Assembly: GCA_024291935.2 (NCBI GenBank)
Contig: CM044310.1
Span: 78,242,713-78,306,712, forward strand
Reading direction: 5' to 3'
DNA length: 64,000 nucleotides
Source: Okapia johnstoni
Taxonomy: Eukaryota; Chordata; Mammalia; Artiodactyla; Giraffidae
Below the pieces are notes generated by a model. It made no database searches, was not told the DNA's origin, and saw only the letters and a list, made by a program, of their open reading frames with translations. The position numbers and the translations under genes are program-made. Shown in pieces: positions 32,230 to 45,210 of the stretch. Every line of letters begins with the position of its first letter. The first letter of the stretch is position 1.

Positions 32230-32500
32230 CTACACTGTCAGCCTCTACACACGACATGTGGTGTTCTTAAAGGAAACATGTAGTGCAGATCCTCATACAC
32301 CTTTGCCCTCCAGAATGCTTTGGGGATTCATCTAGGCTTCTGTTAAATGTAGTTCTACTTTATTATGACTGCAGTGTGGTATTTATTTTCTCTTGTTGAC
32401 TGGCATTTGTATTGTTTCAACTCTGGCAATACAAACAGTGCTACAGTGAACACCCGTCTTTACACTTCTGTACGCGTATACCTAAAAGTTTAAGGCTTAC
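32230..32500 (-). mobile_element. Possible ancient L1 3' fragment
   Basis: GTTGACTGGCATTTGTATTGTTTC and GTGCTACAGTGAACACC resemble the reverse complement of the L1 3' region, but with many differences. Ends and family are uncertain. Confidence 0.4.
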
Positions 32501-32550
32501 CACTAGAAATCAAACTACAAGAAACTAAATCCTTGTAAAAACCTGATTCA

Positions 32551-32829
32551 GGACTTACCTGGTGGCTCAGTGGTAAAGAATTTGCCTGCCAATGCAGGAG
32601 ACACGGGTTCGATCCCTGATCCAAGAAGACCTCACGTGGTGCCTGGGAGTTATCAAACTAAGCCCGGGCGCTGCAACTACTGAGCCCACGTGCCCTGGAG
32701 CCTGTGCTCCACAACAGAAGAAGTCACTGCAATGAGAAGCCTGAGCACTGCAACTTAGCCCCGCTCATCACAACTAAAGAAAAGCCCACACAGCAACCAA
32801 GACCCAGCACAGTTAATAAATTTTTTTAA
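32551..32829 (+). mobile_element. CHR-type SINE, long form
   Basis: GGACTTACCTGGTGGCTCAG, GGTTCGATCCCTGATCC, then the body GAGCCTGTGCTCCACAACAGAAG and GCACAGTTAATAAA with an A-rich tail. AAAAACCTGAT repeats on both sides (near 32536 and 32829), a likely target site duplication. Confidence 0.88.
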
Positions 32830-35439
32830 AAAACCTGATGCAGCTTCACACTGGCACAGTCATTCACACCACTCTCTCTGTCACTTCTGGTGGTGGCATT
32901 ATGTCTTCAGTTGTAAAACTATCATGAGATCTTGACTGAGAAAGGGGAAAAGGAATTCTGCATGTAAGAGAGTCTTCTGTGGAATAAGACCAGGTTCTAC
33001 CCAAAGTCACTAATCAGGAACTTTCACCTAAACAGAAACTGAATTCGAAGCTCTGAGACAAAGTTCAGGGGCAGCAGAGGTGACAGCACAAGGGTCAGGG
33101 GAGCCCTGAGGCCCCAGAAACTATGAAGGACCAGTGAGAGGATCCATTTACAGCTTTACCCCAATCCTCAAAGGGTTCAGGACCCAAACAAGATTGATGG
33201 TTTTCTGTTCCTGAAAGTGCACAGCAAAGTGGCAGGTGAACAGGAGAAGGCCCCGAATGAAACAAAAGTATACTTGACTGTGCAAATAACCTCCAGAGAG
33301 ATGGAATGGAGGAGCATCGCTATAATATACACGACTTCAGGCTCCTTTAATCCAGGGGAAAAACCTGTAAATCATAACCCAGGTCATGACTAAAGTTGCT
33401 TATATGCAATATTTTTAAATGTTTAAATGGATATTTCCACTGACAAACACATGAAGCCCAAGTCACTTGTGTGTTTCTAAGGAGGTCGGCTGAAAACAAC
33501 CACAGAGGCAACGTGGGGCCCCTTCTCTCCATGGGAAACGCATCGCAGGACTTTTCTTTTTAAGTTACCAGGGAAAGCAGTCAAGCCACCAAGCTACAAG
33601 GGGGCAGCCTGTGGACCTCTTAGTAAACAGACCCCGCCAGGCAGCCCCTCCCAGCAGGACTGTGTGGGTGGTGAGACGAGGCTTGTCACCTTGGCAACAG
33701 CTCTAAACATATGTGAGGTGACACCAGATGATTCCTGAAAGCTGTAAATAGAGGATAATGTCACAAAAATTCCAGATTAAAGGAATTCCAGATTAAAGGA
33801 GCACCCATCCCCTCCCCTTATTACCCTGCCCATGGCTTAAATCCCACTGGTACCAGTGAAAGCAATTCCATGTATGCATGCGTGCTTCCAATCCCAGAAC
33901 ACTGCAAAATTACATACCTGCAGAAGCAAAATAAGGCCTCTGGATGAACCATCTTTGTACAAACTTGTGTACAGACATGAAGCAGCCACAAGACGGCAGC
34001 CTAGTGGCACAGGGCGTGAGCCACCTCAGAGGCGTCCAGTCCTCCTTCCCACACATCACCTGAGCCTCCCCAGGCCCGTGGGTCCAAGGTTCCCAGGACT
34101 GGCTCAGCACCTGGCTTCACAGGCAACCAGGAAGTCCCGGGAAGGGGGGTGGGGTGGCGCTGTGTGGCAGCCACAGCCCGAGGAGCCACCCCGAGGGAGG
34201 GCCCAGGCCAGACACTCTAAGGTTCAAGCCTCAGAACTCAGTTCCAGCTTCATTTGGAAAACCGAGTCCATTTCATCTTTGGAGAGTTTGACACCTTGGA
34301 GCCAAACCATTCAGTCCAGGATAAACCAGTAGTATAAATAGGGGACCTCCTGACAGGCTTGCAGAGAGATGGCCCAACATGAACCAAACGGCACAGAAGG
34401 GAAGCAGGCGTGCCCTGGCGCGACTCCAGCACCGTCTCCGTGGATCGGAAGCGTCTGCCCTGGACCCTTCAGTCTTCCAGTCTGCAATGTGGTGAAGAGA
34501 AACACACTTTTCTCCTATCTTCTTCCTACCATATTTTTAAACAATTGTACAGAAACAAGGCAAATACACCCCTGGATCATGAGCTGACATTTTTAAGAGA
34601 AAAAACAAACAAAACTGATATTTCATATTGCAAAAATCTATGTATGGGCCCTACAGATACACTTCTCAGTACAGTCATCATTAGAATCAAATACTAAATA
34701 TTCCAAGGAAAAGACAATTATATGTTAAAATGGAGTTGTTAAAAATGTTCTGAGAAATTGTTTTTATAGAATAACCAAACTTTCATTTACTCAGTATCTT
34801 CTTCAGTAATTCCTCCACATGGGGAAGGGGTGGAAGACAGAGGAGGTGCGGACAGGGGCCTGGGCAGGTCCTAGACTCAGGAGGACCTCCAGTCACCACC
34901 ACTCATAAACCTAACTTCCTGAACAGACATACAATCAACAGCTATAAACTCCAGTGCTTTGTTGTAAAGCTTTAGCTATTTAAACTGCATCTGTGGCAAA
35001 TTCTCTCAAAGCATGTATCAACTCAGATTGCCTTCTGTGTGATCTTCTGTATAAGTCACAGTACACAGGTGTACCTATGCACGAGGCTGGCATGGCGAGG
35101 GAGGAGGGGGTGCAGCAGGCAAGCCCCATGTCTCTTGTCAACAACCTGCTCCAGAGAGAGGACCTGGTCTCGAGTCCACTCCAGGGAGGAAACACACGTG
35201 AATGAGGGTGCGTCTGGCACCAGGTTCACTGCCAACACTCACTGCTCCTGCTTCCTGGTGTTCACACGAGTGCCTTGGGCCCTGAGACAGAATCCCAGGA
35301 CCGTGGAAGGCTCCCTCCCCTGTTCTGGCTCCAAACCTGATGGAGTAGAGGGAGTGAAGGCCTGCATGACAGGCTGCTTCAGGCCAGGGCTTCAGGAAGT
35401 CGGGCCCCTCACCGCCTGCAGAGTGGCTGTGGCCGTGGC

Positions 35440-35545
35440 ACACACTTCATGCTCATGGGCTGAAGTCGTGAGCAAGCCATTCAACCCGCTGCTCTGTCTC
35501 CCAGTCTATAAATGAGGACAAACATCACTGCCCTGTGAGGCCACG
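35440..35545 (+). mobile_element. Possible MIR fragment
   Basis: GAGCAAGCCATTCAACCCGC...CAGTCTATAAATGAGGACAAAC resembles the core of the old mammalian MIR SINE, with many changes. Weak call. Confidence 0.4.
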
Positions 35546-36156
35546 TGGACCCAGGCAAAGCAACTGTCAGCAACGACAGCGCCCACTCCTCAGGGAGCAT
35601 GTGGGGCTTAACAATCCATTTCAATTGCATTTGCATGGAGCTGTACTCTCAAGTGTTATTTTATTTACAGCCCCTGACGAGTCTCAGCTGAACAGATGGT
35701 ATTGTCTGAGCTCAGGTAATCGTGGGGGTACCGACCAGGCCTCTGTGCAGGGAGGGCATCCAAGGACCAGCTCTCAGGACCACGGCCACTGGACTAGCAG
35801 CTCCAAGTGAACCAACCAACACAGACTTGAGAGGATAAAATAATTCCATCTTCCAAAATTACGCTGAATCAAGGAATCTTAGGGACAAATGCAGGCACTC
35901 CTCTGCAGCCTGGAGAAGGCATTTGGGAGTAGGAGAACCAGGGGCGAGAGCAAGGCTCGTATAGCAGGCAGGCAGAAGCCTGGCCGAGGCCTGCCCAGCT
36001 CAGGGCCGGCTCTCCACTCTGTCTTCACCTTCAGGAAACACTGAAGTGCACTTCTCTGGTTTCATTATGAAGCTTCAGTAAAGAAGATCATTCGGAAGAA
36101 GTGAAAGTTGCAGGTGAAAATATATAAACACAGCACAATGGAAACGAGATGAGAAC

Positions 36157-36326
36157 TGAGAGGAAAGGCAAGTGGGCTCTATGTCCTAGGTGAGAGGAAA
36201 GGCAAGTGGGCTCTATGTCCTAGGTGAGAGGAAAGGCAAGTGGGCTCTATGTCCTAGGTGAGAGGAAAGGCAAGTGGGCTCTATGTCCTAGGTGAGAGGA
36301 AAGGCAAGTGGGCTCTATGTCCTAGG
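36157..36326. repeat. 34-bp minisatellite, five perfect copies
   Basis: The unit begins TGAGAGGAAAGGCAAGTGGG and ends TCCTAGG. Copies start at 36157, 36191, 36225, 36259 and 36293 and are identical. There are no variable spacers, so this is a tandem array. Identity of all copies points to recent expansion or to an assembly issue. Confidence 0.98.
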
Positions 36327-37079
36327 TGGGCCAAAGAACCAGGGGGTCATTTCCCCACATCTCACACTGAACTTCTCTAAAGCTGTACAGGTTTCAAAAT
36401 CCTCAAAAGCTGTACAGCCACCAGGAAACCGAGAAAGGCTGGTTTGTCACATATCATTAACTTCCAAGGTGACTACGAAAATGGATAATTCCCAAACTTG
36501 TAGAGAAAAAAAACTAAAAAGGCAAAATAGGAAAGAAAAAAGAAACAGAAGTGTGACAATGTGACAGAACTAAATGTTTACTAAGTACAAAAGTGAGAGG
36601 ACTAAGAAACACAGCTGAAAGACGAAGTATGTCGGACTGGAATGGAAAATGCATCCACCTAGCTCAGAATGAGCAAGGGACGTCAAAAATCTAACAATCC
36701 AGAAAGATTTCGAGAGGACAGAAAAGATACCCGCGTTAAACAGCAAGCCCTGGACACAACCAGGGAGGAAGTAGCCACCCCCACGGAGCAGAGGCTCCCT
36801 TTAGGAGACGGGAGGACGCCCTGGAGTCAAGAACAAACCCTGACACAACGACAGAACAGACGCTACAGCCCTGCAGGAGCTGATGGGCCAGACACCAGCC
36901 CAGCAAACATCAGAACACAGGAGACTGGGACCTAGGAGCCAGTCTGACCCGACAAGCACACACACCACCCCAGCCAGTCAATGCACAATGCTCTTGCTTT
37001 TCAAGGACACGGGACAAGCAATCATGACAACTGTCCACACAAGGCCCACAGAGCAAGTCTAACAAACCGGAAAGGACCG

Positions 37080-37450
37080 ACCTCTTAACACTGGAGTGCA
37101 GCGTAGTGGGGTGGGGAGACCACAGACACCCTAAGGCTGAGAACTAAGAACAAGGGTCAGAGAGAGAGGAAAATACACTGGGAATTAAGTCTTTAAAATT
37201 GGGGATGACAAAATGCTACACAGCTAACTGGGAGACACCGATAACAGTGATTCTTAGAGGAAAAAGTGTTTACTTCCAAAAAATATCTCAATAAAGAGGC
37301 TTTTCAAATCAGAATATATCTAACAGCGTGGAAGAAACGTGATGAAGGTAGTAACACAAAACCAATAAAAAACAGACATGTAACAGAGCCTAAACAAAGT
37401 CAAAAGTGGACTTTCATTTTAATGACCCATAAAACAGGCAAGCCGAAAGG
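37080..37450 (+). mobile_element. Possible ancient L1 ORF2 fragment
   Basis: AACAGTGATTCTTAGAGGAAAAAG and ATATCTCAATAAAGAGGC recall the L1 ORF2 linker region, strongly diverged. Boundaries are guesses. Confidence 0.35.
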
Positions 37451-37909
37451 CACAGCCGAGGCACTACTGCAGAAGGGCAGAGGCAGAGAAGGAGGGCTTG
37501 GTGGGCAGGGCGGGAGCTGTGTTGGTGAAAGGCCGGATGTTGGACCCTGGAGGCCTCTCCACGGTCCCACAGTAGACGAGACAGAGCTTGCTGACACAGA
37601 GGCCACAGTCACTGACTGTAAAGACAGGACTATAAAATTAATAAATACATATTATATACTCATCAGCCAGGGTTCCATCAGAAACACAGATATGCATATT
37701 AAGAGGTTTATTGCAAGGAATCAACTCCCAGGGCGTGAATGCAGCCCTGAGCAGGAGCCTTCCCCCAGATGCAATCAGGCCACTCCTTCACCCCAGCCAC
37801 TGACCACTGACCACAGGGCTGTCCACACAGCTGCCAACATTCCACAGCAGCACCAGGACCAGTGCAGGAACATCTGGACCCTGCAGCCTTACACACACAA
37901 CACATGCAT

Positions 37910-39583
37910 TGTTGTTGTTTGCTGTTGTTCAGCCGCTCAGTCATGGCCAACTCTTTGCAACCCCATGGACTGCAGCACACCAGTCTTCCCTGTCCTTCCA
38001 ACATCTCCCGGAGTTTGCTCAAACTCACATCCATTGAATCAGTGATGCCATCCAACCATCTCGTCCTCTGTCACCAACTTCTTCTCCCGCCTTCAGTCTT
38101 TCCCAGCATCAGGGTCTTTTCTAATGAGTCGGCTCTTCACATCAGATGGCTTCAGTTTCAGCGTCAGTCCTTCCAATGAATATTCAGGACTGATTTCCTT
38201 TAGGATGGACTGGTTGGATCTCCTTGTAGTTCAAGGGACTCTCAAGAGTCTTCTCCAACACTACAGTTCAAAAGCATCAATTCCTCAGTGCTCAGCCTTC
38301 TTTATGGTCCAACTCTCACATCCACATGACTACCGGAAAAACCATAGCTTTGACTAGACGGACCTTGGTCGGCAAAATGATGTCTCTGCTTTTTAATATG
38401 CTGTCTAGGTTTGTCATAGCTTTTCCTTCAAGGAGCAAGCATTTTTTAATTTCATGGCTGCAGTCGCCATCTGCAGTGATTTTGGAGCCCAAGAAAATGA
38501 AGTCTGTCACTGTTTCCATTGTTTCCTCATCTATTTGCCATGAAGTGATGGGACCAGATGCCATAATCGTTTTTTGAATGCTGAGTTTTAAGCCAGCTTT
38601 TTCACTCTCCTCTTTTCACCTTCATCAAGAGGTTCTTTAGTTCTTCTTAGTTTTTTGTCATAAGGGTGGTGTCATCCGCCTGTCTGAGGTTATTGATATT
38701 TCTCCCAGCAGTCTTGATTCCAGCTTGTTCTTCATCCAGCCTGGCATTTCTCATGATATACTCTGCATATGCTAAATAAGCAGGGTGACAATATACAGCC
38801 TTGATGTACTCCTTTCCCAATTTTGAACCAGTTTATTGTTCCATGTCCAGTATTAACTGTTACTTCTTGACCTGCATACAGGTTTCGCAGGAAGCAGGTA
38901 AGATGGTCTGGTATTCCTATCTCTGTAGGAGTTTTCCACAGATTGTTGAGAACCACACAGTCAATGGCTTTAGTGTACTCAATGAAGCAGAAGTAGATGT
39001 TTTTCTGGAATTCCGTTGCTTTTTCTATGATCCAACAGATGTTGGCAATTTGATCTCTGGTTCCTCTGCTTTTTCTAAATCCAGCTTGAACATCTCAAAG
39101 TTCTCAGTTCACGTACTGTTGAAGCCTGGCTTGGAGAATTTTGAGCATTACTTTGCTAGCATGTGAGATGAGTGCAATTGTGCAGCAGTTTGGGCATTCT
39201 CTGGCATTGCCTTTCTTTGGGACTGGAATGAAAACTGACCTTTTCCAGTCCTGTGGCCACTGCTGAGTTTTTCAAATTTGCTGGCATATTGAGTGCAGCA
39301 CTTTTACAGCATCATCTTTTCAGATTTGAAATAGCTCAGCTGGATTTCCATCACCTCCACTAGCTTTGTTCATAGTGATGCTTCCTAAGGCCCACTTGAC
39401 TGCGCACTCCAAGATGTCTGTCTCTAGGTGAGTGATCACACCATCACTTTAAGATCTTTTTTGTATAGTTCATAAAGATCTTTTTTTGGACAGTTCTGTG
39501 TATTCTTGCCACCTCGTCTTAATCTCTTCTACTTCTATTAGGTCCACACCTTTTCTGTCCTTTATTGTGCCCATCTTTGCATG
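37910..39583 (-). mobile_element. BovB (RTE-type) LINE, 1.7 kb, 5'-truncated
   Basis: Read on the minus strand this is the 3' half of BovB: reverse transcriptase, C-terminal part, 3' end. Peptide pieces are clear, for example NLYAGQEVTVNTGHG and KIGKGVHQGCILSPCLF (38956-38732), and MASGPITSWQ...FIFLGSKITADGDCSHEI (38564-38316). A full BovB is about 3.2 kb, so roughly half is missing. The catalytic YADD-type region falls in a broken part near 38700-38750, and frameshifts separate the pieces. RTE elements move by target-primed reverse transcription; this copy is dead. Confidence 0.96.
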
Positions 39584-39899
39584 CATGCACATGTGTAAAC
39601 ACACACATGTACACACACACAAGATCTCTTCTGCAGATGATGAAAGTATGGTATTTTATCCTTTATTGTTCCTTATTATTATTTCCTAATTTCCACAATG
39701 CAGAGTATTGCTTCGGCAATAAGGTTATTTTTATTTTTAAGAAGAGAACAAAAGAGGTACCCGCAGCTGCCCGCTTTCACCTGGTGTCAGGAGAGGACTT
39801 AGCTGGGCTCTTCACAGGTAAGTGCGTCCAGCCACAGCAGGACCCCCAGCTGCTCAGCAGACGGAAGGAGGCCTTCTGAACTTGGCATGAAGGGATATG

Positions 39900-40490
39900 G
39901 GGTTTTGTCACTTTTCTTTGCATCTTTTGAGATGATCTCCCAGTTTTTCTTTTTTAGGTGTCAGTCTGGCATGTTATGGTGATTGATTTTTGAATGTTAA
40001 ATCCAATGTGAGCTTCTGAGATAAATCCTACCTGCATTACTATCCTTTTAAATTGCTAATCTACTTTGCTTCAAAGTCAGGGTCTTTACAGCCACATTCA
40101 TGTGGGAATTGGCTTGTGCTTTTCAGCACAACCTTCTCTGATTACAGAACCCAGGTAACCCTGCCTCGAGGACAGAGGGGAAGCTTGTGTATGACGGACG
40201 CTCCCCACTCTTTAAGGGATGGTAGAAATCACCAGTGAGGACACCAGGAACTGAAGGCTTCTTTGTGCCAAGATTTTAATTAAAAATTCAATTTCTTTAA
40301 TAGACACAGGGTTACTCAGATGATCCATTTCTTCTTCAGTGAGCTTAGGTAATTTGTGTCTTTTAAGGAATTTGTCCATCTTATCTAAGTTGTCAAATTT
40401 ATTGGCATAAAAGTGTTCATATGCCAATTGAACTGTTATTTCCAGAAAAACGCTGCAGATTCAAGTGCCAGTTCTGTGAAGAAGGTACAG
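39900..40490 (-). mobile_element. L1 ORF2 fragment
   Basis: The minus strand encodes HFYANKFDNLDKMDKFL...HKLPKLTEEEMDHL (40427-40212), which matches the L1 ORF2 linker between endonuclease and reverse transcriptase. Further L1 reverse transcriptase sequence follows, decayed, down to about 39900. Confidence 0.8.
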
Positions 40491-40521
40491 TACAATTTTG
40501 GGGATTCCTCTAAAAGGACAT

Positions 40522-40679
40522 GGTGGTGCAGTGGTTAAGACTCTGCACGCCCAAAGCAGGGGCCCTGGTCCCATCCCTAGTCAGGACACTAGATCCCACA
40601 TGCTGCAGCTGAGGAGGAGCCTGCATGCCACAGCTAAGACCCAGCGCAGCCAAATCATTAAAAAAAAAAAAAAAAAAAA
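40522..40679 (+). mobile_element. CHR-type SINE with A20 tail and target site duplication
   Basis: It starts inside the family head (GGTGGTGCAGTGGTTAAGAC), runs to CCCAGCGCAGCCAAATCATT and ends in 20 A residues. AAAAGGACAT repeats at 40512-40521 and 40676-40685, partly within the tail. The long pure tail suggests a fairly young insertion. Confidence 0.9.
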
Positions 40680-40869
40680 GGACATCACAGATAATAGATG
40701 TCAACAGAAGCCAGGCTGTTGCCTCCAAGGGCTGATCCCAGGCCCTTCAGCCATCACCTCCAAGGCCCCAGACCTGCTATTGACAGGGGCAGCTCCTGGA
40801 CCCATGGTGCGCTGCTGGGAGAATGTAAGAGGCCACAGCCACTGGGCAGGTCCACAAAAAGCCCAACTA

Positions 40870-41240
40870 CCATGTGACTCCACAAGTCCACTCCTGAGCA
40901 CATACCCCGCCCGCAAATGAGAGCAGGGTTCCAAAGAGATATTTGCCCTCTCATGTTCACAGCAGCGTTACTCATAAGAGTCAAAACATGGACACAACCC
41001 AAGTGTCCATCAACAAATGAATGGATGACAAAACGTGGATTATCTATACAATAGAATATTCATCACTCAGCCTTAAAAAGGAAGGAAATCCTGCAATATG
41101 CTACCACACGAGATTTTGAGGAGCAGAACATTGAGGACATTATGCTCAGTGAGGCAGCGAGTCACAAAAAACAAATACTGTAAGATTCCACGGATATGAG
41201 GTCCTTGGAAGAGTCAAAGCCACAGAGAGACACAGTAGAT
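40870..41240 (+). mobile_element. L1 3' fragment, diverged
   Basis: CATGTTCACAGCAGCGTTACTC, CAAGTGTCCATCAACAAATGAATGG and CAATAGAATATTCATCACTCAGCC are typical late L1 phrases in order. Confidence 0.75.
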
Positions 41241-41807
41241 GTGATGACAAAGGGCTGTTTGTAACCCTGGCATCATAGTCCCTCCCAGCCCGCCTCCTTC
41301 CCCGGCAGGATAGCCCTTCTCCCTGGATAAGGAGGAGCACAAAGAGGTTCTCCTGAAGGTGACCCCTGCAAGGGAGCCAGGAAGGGGCTGCCCCCGTGAG
41401 CCCCTCTGGACTCCTGTGTGGGGAGCACCCGCGGCTGCTCCTTCTGTGCTGGGATTGGGGTTGGGGGAGCAAGGGCCACAGAGCCAAGAGCAAGCTGGGT
41501 GCTCTGGATGAGGGAAGGGCCCTGGGGAGGGGCAGACGACACCCCGCCCTCCCCCAGCACACCTCCTCTGCTCCATTCTTTTTGTGAAGAACACTGGGCT
41601 GAGGGCAACGAGAAGCAGCAAGCCCTTTACAAACGAGTCAGGTGTAATTACTATGCTGACTGCTGACATCTGGTCCTTTTCGTTCTGTGAGGCCACACCC
41701 ACTTCTCACAATCGCAGCCCCCAGCCTCCTCCAAGGGGTAGGCGGTGCAGGGACCTCCTCACACGCCACCAGCAACAAGCACACCCACAACCTTGGCTCC
41801 CAAAGAC

Positions 41808-41980
41808 CCCTCCCCCCACACACACACACACACAGGAACACTCCCCACACACACACCGACACAGCCTCCCACACACACCCTCACGCCCCACTCACACATA
41901 CCCCACACCCACCCATCCACACACACACACACACACCCCACCCGCACTCCACCCACTCCACACACATACCCACACCCTTG
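41808..41980. repeat. CA- and CCCA-rich low-complexity tract
   Basis: About 170 bases of CACACA blocks broken by CCC and TCC steps, with almost no G on the plus strand. Confidence 0.95.
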
Positions 41981-44082
41981 CTGCCAGGTTTAATGAAGGA
42001 GAAACTGTGGGTCTAGCTGCAACTTCCAGCCCCACATCACAGGTCCCTGTGAACAGCGGGGCTGCAGCCTCTGAGCTCTTGCCCACGTCAGAGGGGCTTC
42101 ACACCCACACCCACTCCCCGTGTCTACACGTGTGCAGATCAGTGACAACACAGGCAGCAATGCACATGTGCCTCGGTCTTGGGACCAGGTTTCCAGGCCA
42201 GGCTAGCACTGGGCCCCTGGGAGCAAGCTGAGTGAGACCTTTCCCTCATGGCCCTCCCCACGGGCCTCCCACAGAGGCTCTGCTTCAACCAAGCAGGTGT
42301 TCTGTTCAGAAAGGTCACAGTCCAGCAGCTGGAGGTTCAGCTCTGCTGTGTGACCAGTGGGGGCCTGTGTGGACATTCTCTGAACTTCATCTTGCAAAGC
42401 AAGAGCAGCCAGGCCCAGAGGCTTCTGTGCTGGGGGCAGGCCCCACACACACTCGCCCCACACAGGTCTCAGAAGGTGATGCTCTGAAAGCCCAAAAGGT
42501 GAAGAAGAAAGGATGCCTTGAACACAGAGAACCAGACCACCTGACACTAGGTATCTTCTCAATGAATCACCACCATAACTACTGTGACACGGGGCGCACC
42601 TGCGGCCAATGTAACAACCATCAAAAGTGCTAGACTTTCCGTGTGTGCACTGAGGGGCCAAGCAGAACAGAGGAAAAGAATTAATCCACCAAGAACTCTA
42701 AGTGGAGTGAAAAACTTCAGGATAATTAAAAAAAAAAAAAAATCAAATGTCAACCGTGAACAGGGCTCTTGGTCTGCCCTGAAAACTGAACATGGGGTTA
42801 GGAGGCCGCTGGGCTGGAGAGACATGGCCTGGATGTGGGCGGGCAGAGGCCAGCCGTGCCCGATGCCCAGCCTCTGCTGCACTGTGCTGGCCCAGGTCCC
42901 GGTGATGTGCCATGTACACCCTTGCGCTTACAGAAGTGGGAACCGAGGTAGAGGGCAAATGAGGTATCAGCTCCATTCATGTCATTGGTTTCATCGAAGA
43001 ATCTTGTAAACAGAAAAACAAAAAATTTAGAAGGAAATGACCTGCTACAGACACTTGCCATTTCAGTTTCCTCATCGCTCAAAAATGAACACTTTCATCT
43101 TTATTGACCAAACACTCCCATTTTCTGCATCTCCAAACTACTCAATTCAGGTCCAAATATAAATGGGTATATAAAAAGCACCTCCTTTCTACCAGGCAAC
43201 TCATTGTGAAGAGACTGTTATTTCTGGCCCCCAGGTACAGAACATCAATACTATTTTAACTCCTTTGCTCCCAGGTTGGCTGAGCCACAGGCTCCACCAG
43301 GGCCCCTGGTGGCCACACCTGTGTTCTCGAGAGGCCGCAGAGGGAGGTGCTCTGGCTGGTGGACAGTCACCGTGTGCACGGGAAGCCACAGCCACCTCTG
43401 CTGAAAAGCAACAACCCAGAGCACACAGGCTCACAGGCCAAGATAAGACACGCAGGCACTGCCAAGTGCACTTTCCAGTCTCCACATGAATGACCCACAC
43501 AAGGCCTGGTGTCTAGAGGAGGAGAGAGACTGAGTGGGTCTTGCCTGAAATGCAGCCCTGGTAACAAACGTCATGCCAGGTCCGGCCCCAACAGGTCCCA
43601 GGGCCCAACCCTGAGAGGAGAGCAAGTTACTGACCCATACAGCCCGCACAGGCCTGGGTGACCAAGGCAGGGCTGCAGGAAGAAACCGCAACACCCCTGG
43701 GTGGGCAGCCTGCAGGGGCAGCGGCTCTCCTGTGGCCCGCCTCTCAATCCTACGTCATCAACAAAGAGCCACACAGGACAAGCATTCCGTCCAAAAACCA
43801 GGTGAAGCAACTCCGTGGGATAGCCCGCTCCCGGCTCTCACAAGCAGGTGGGCTTGCTCCTGCACTGAGGACCACAGGGCAGTCACACGGGGGAGTCATC
43901 ACACAGCCCCACCCACCCCACCCCCCACCACAGACACGTGCCCATCGCAGTTGCCTCATCTCCAGGGTCTGCACTGGCAGCGGGTTCCACATGAAGCCGC
44001 CTCGGGACGTGTCCAGAAGAAGCCTTTCATGCAACGGGGAAGCCACACCTGAATCAGACCTGCTGAGCTGGACCACCTCAAC

Positions 44083-44388
44083 CCCGGAAGGCAGGGCGAG
44101 CCGAGAGTCCACTCGGGCGAGGCCGAGTGGGACCAAGATGGCAGCTCGGCGGCAGGGTTCACGAGTGGGAGAGACCCGGCCGGCTGGTCGACACGCGCGC
44201 TGGCGGCTCGGCGGCAGAGCTAGAGGGGGCCAGAGACACAGCCGGGTGGTCGACCCGCAGGCGCTGGCGGCTCGGCGGCAGACTTAGAGGGGTCCAGAGA
44301 CCCGGCCGGCTGGTCGACACGTGCGCTGGTGGCTCGGCAGCAGAGTTAGAGGGGGCCAGAGACCTGGCCAGGTGGTCGCAAGCGCCCA
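44083..44388. repeat. CpG-dense tandem repeat, 62-64 bp unit
   Basis: The landmark TGGTCG recurs at 44185, 44247, 44311 and 44373, that is, at steps of 62, 64 and 62 bases. Each unit has GGTCGAC...GCGCTGG.GGCTCGGC.GCAGA and a GAGGGG.CCAGAGAC block. About 33 CpG pairs fall in some 300 bases, against a CpG-poor surround. Just before the array are CCCCGGAAG (ETS-like) and CCAAGATGGC (YY1-like). A promoter or alternative first exon is possible but not shown. Confidence 0.85.
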
Positions 44389-45210
44389 ACAGGGACATGC
44401 TGCAGCACTGCCAGCAGGCCTCAAGTGTGGCCCCAGTTGCAGAGCAGGGGCCCAGGGCCCGCCCTATAGCCCAGGCCTCTGTGCCGGCCAGACAGAACCC
44501 TGTCCACTGGCTCATCAGGACACACGAGCCACAGAACCAAACCTTCAGAATTCTCTTCGCAAGAAATGAATGCCCCGTGGCTACTCAGATCCTGCCTGGA
44601 GACTATCTGTCGGCAGACATGTTTGTGTACACGCAGACACACACCCCGAAGTTACTCACTTCACCATCCAGTGTCGGTGAACATCTTCAGCCCCAGGAAT
44701 GGATGTCAGGCGGGGGGAAGATGGCTGGGCCTGACCTGGCTCACCCACTGGGTGACACAGCGCAGCCAGGCCAGCTCTCTGGGCCATGGCCTCCCAGCGT
44801 TGTTCAGACCATATCTGCTCTCTCCCCCTAGACCACTGGGGATCCTTCGAGTCCCGGTGCTGTGTGGCCATACTGTGGAGGCCGGGAAGGCAGCAGGGGG
44901 CAGAGACCCCTGCCCAGACCCACCTCCTCCTTCCCCGGAGCCCAGAAAGCCAAGGTAGACGTGTCAGACCGTGCCCAGTGCAGGGGCCAAGGCGTAGGTG
45001 AAAGCAGTCATTACTGCAGCCTCCACTGCACCAGGCTGTCCAGAACTAGAGATCAACAGTATGTCCCGGCCTTATAGCCTAACCCAAAAATACAAGTGCA
45101 GTCTTTAAAACACAAGGCCCTTTATTTATTCAACTATGCTCTGTCAAATAACTCTTTTTTGTCTAGATTTTCAACTTTCATACCACTGTCAATTATCTTA
45201 AAACAATTAA

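Noticed and set aside
36157..36326. CRISPR-like array
   Set aside because: Copies abut with no variable spacers, in a mammalian intron; it is a minisatellite.
38316..38956. Functional reverse transcriptase gene
   Set aside because: The pieces are in different frames with stops between them, and half of the element is missing: a dead BovB copy.
44127..44831. 234-residue plus-strand ORF over the CpG-dense repeat
   Set aside because: It is open mainly because of the GC-rich repeat, with no recognisable domain and no splice or start support.
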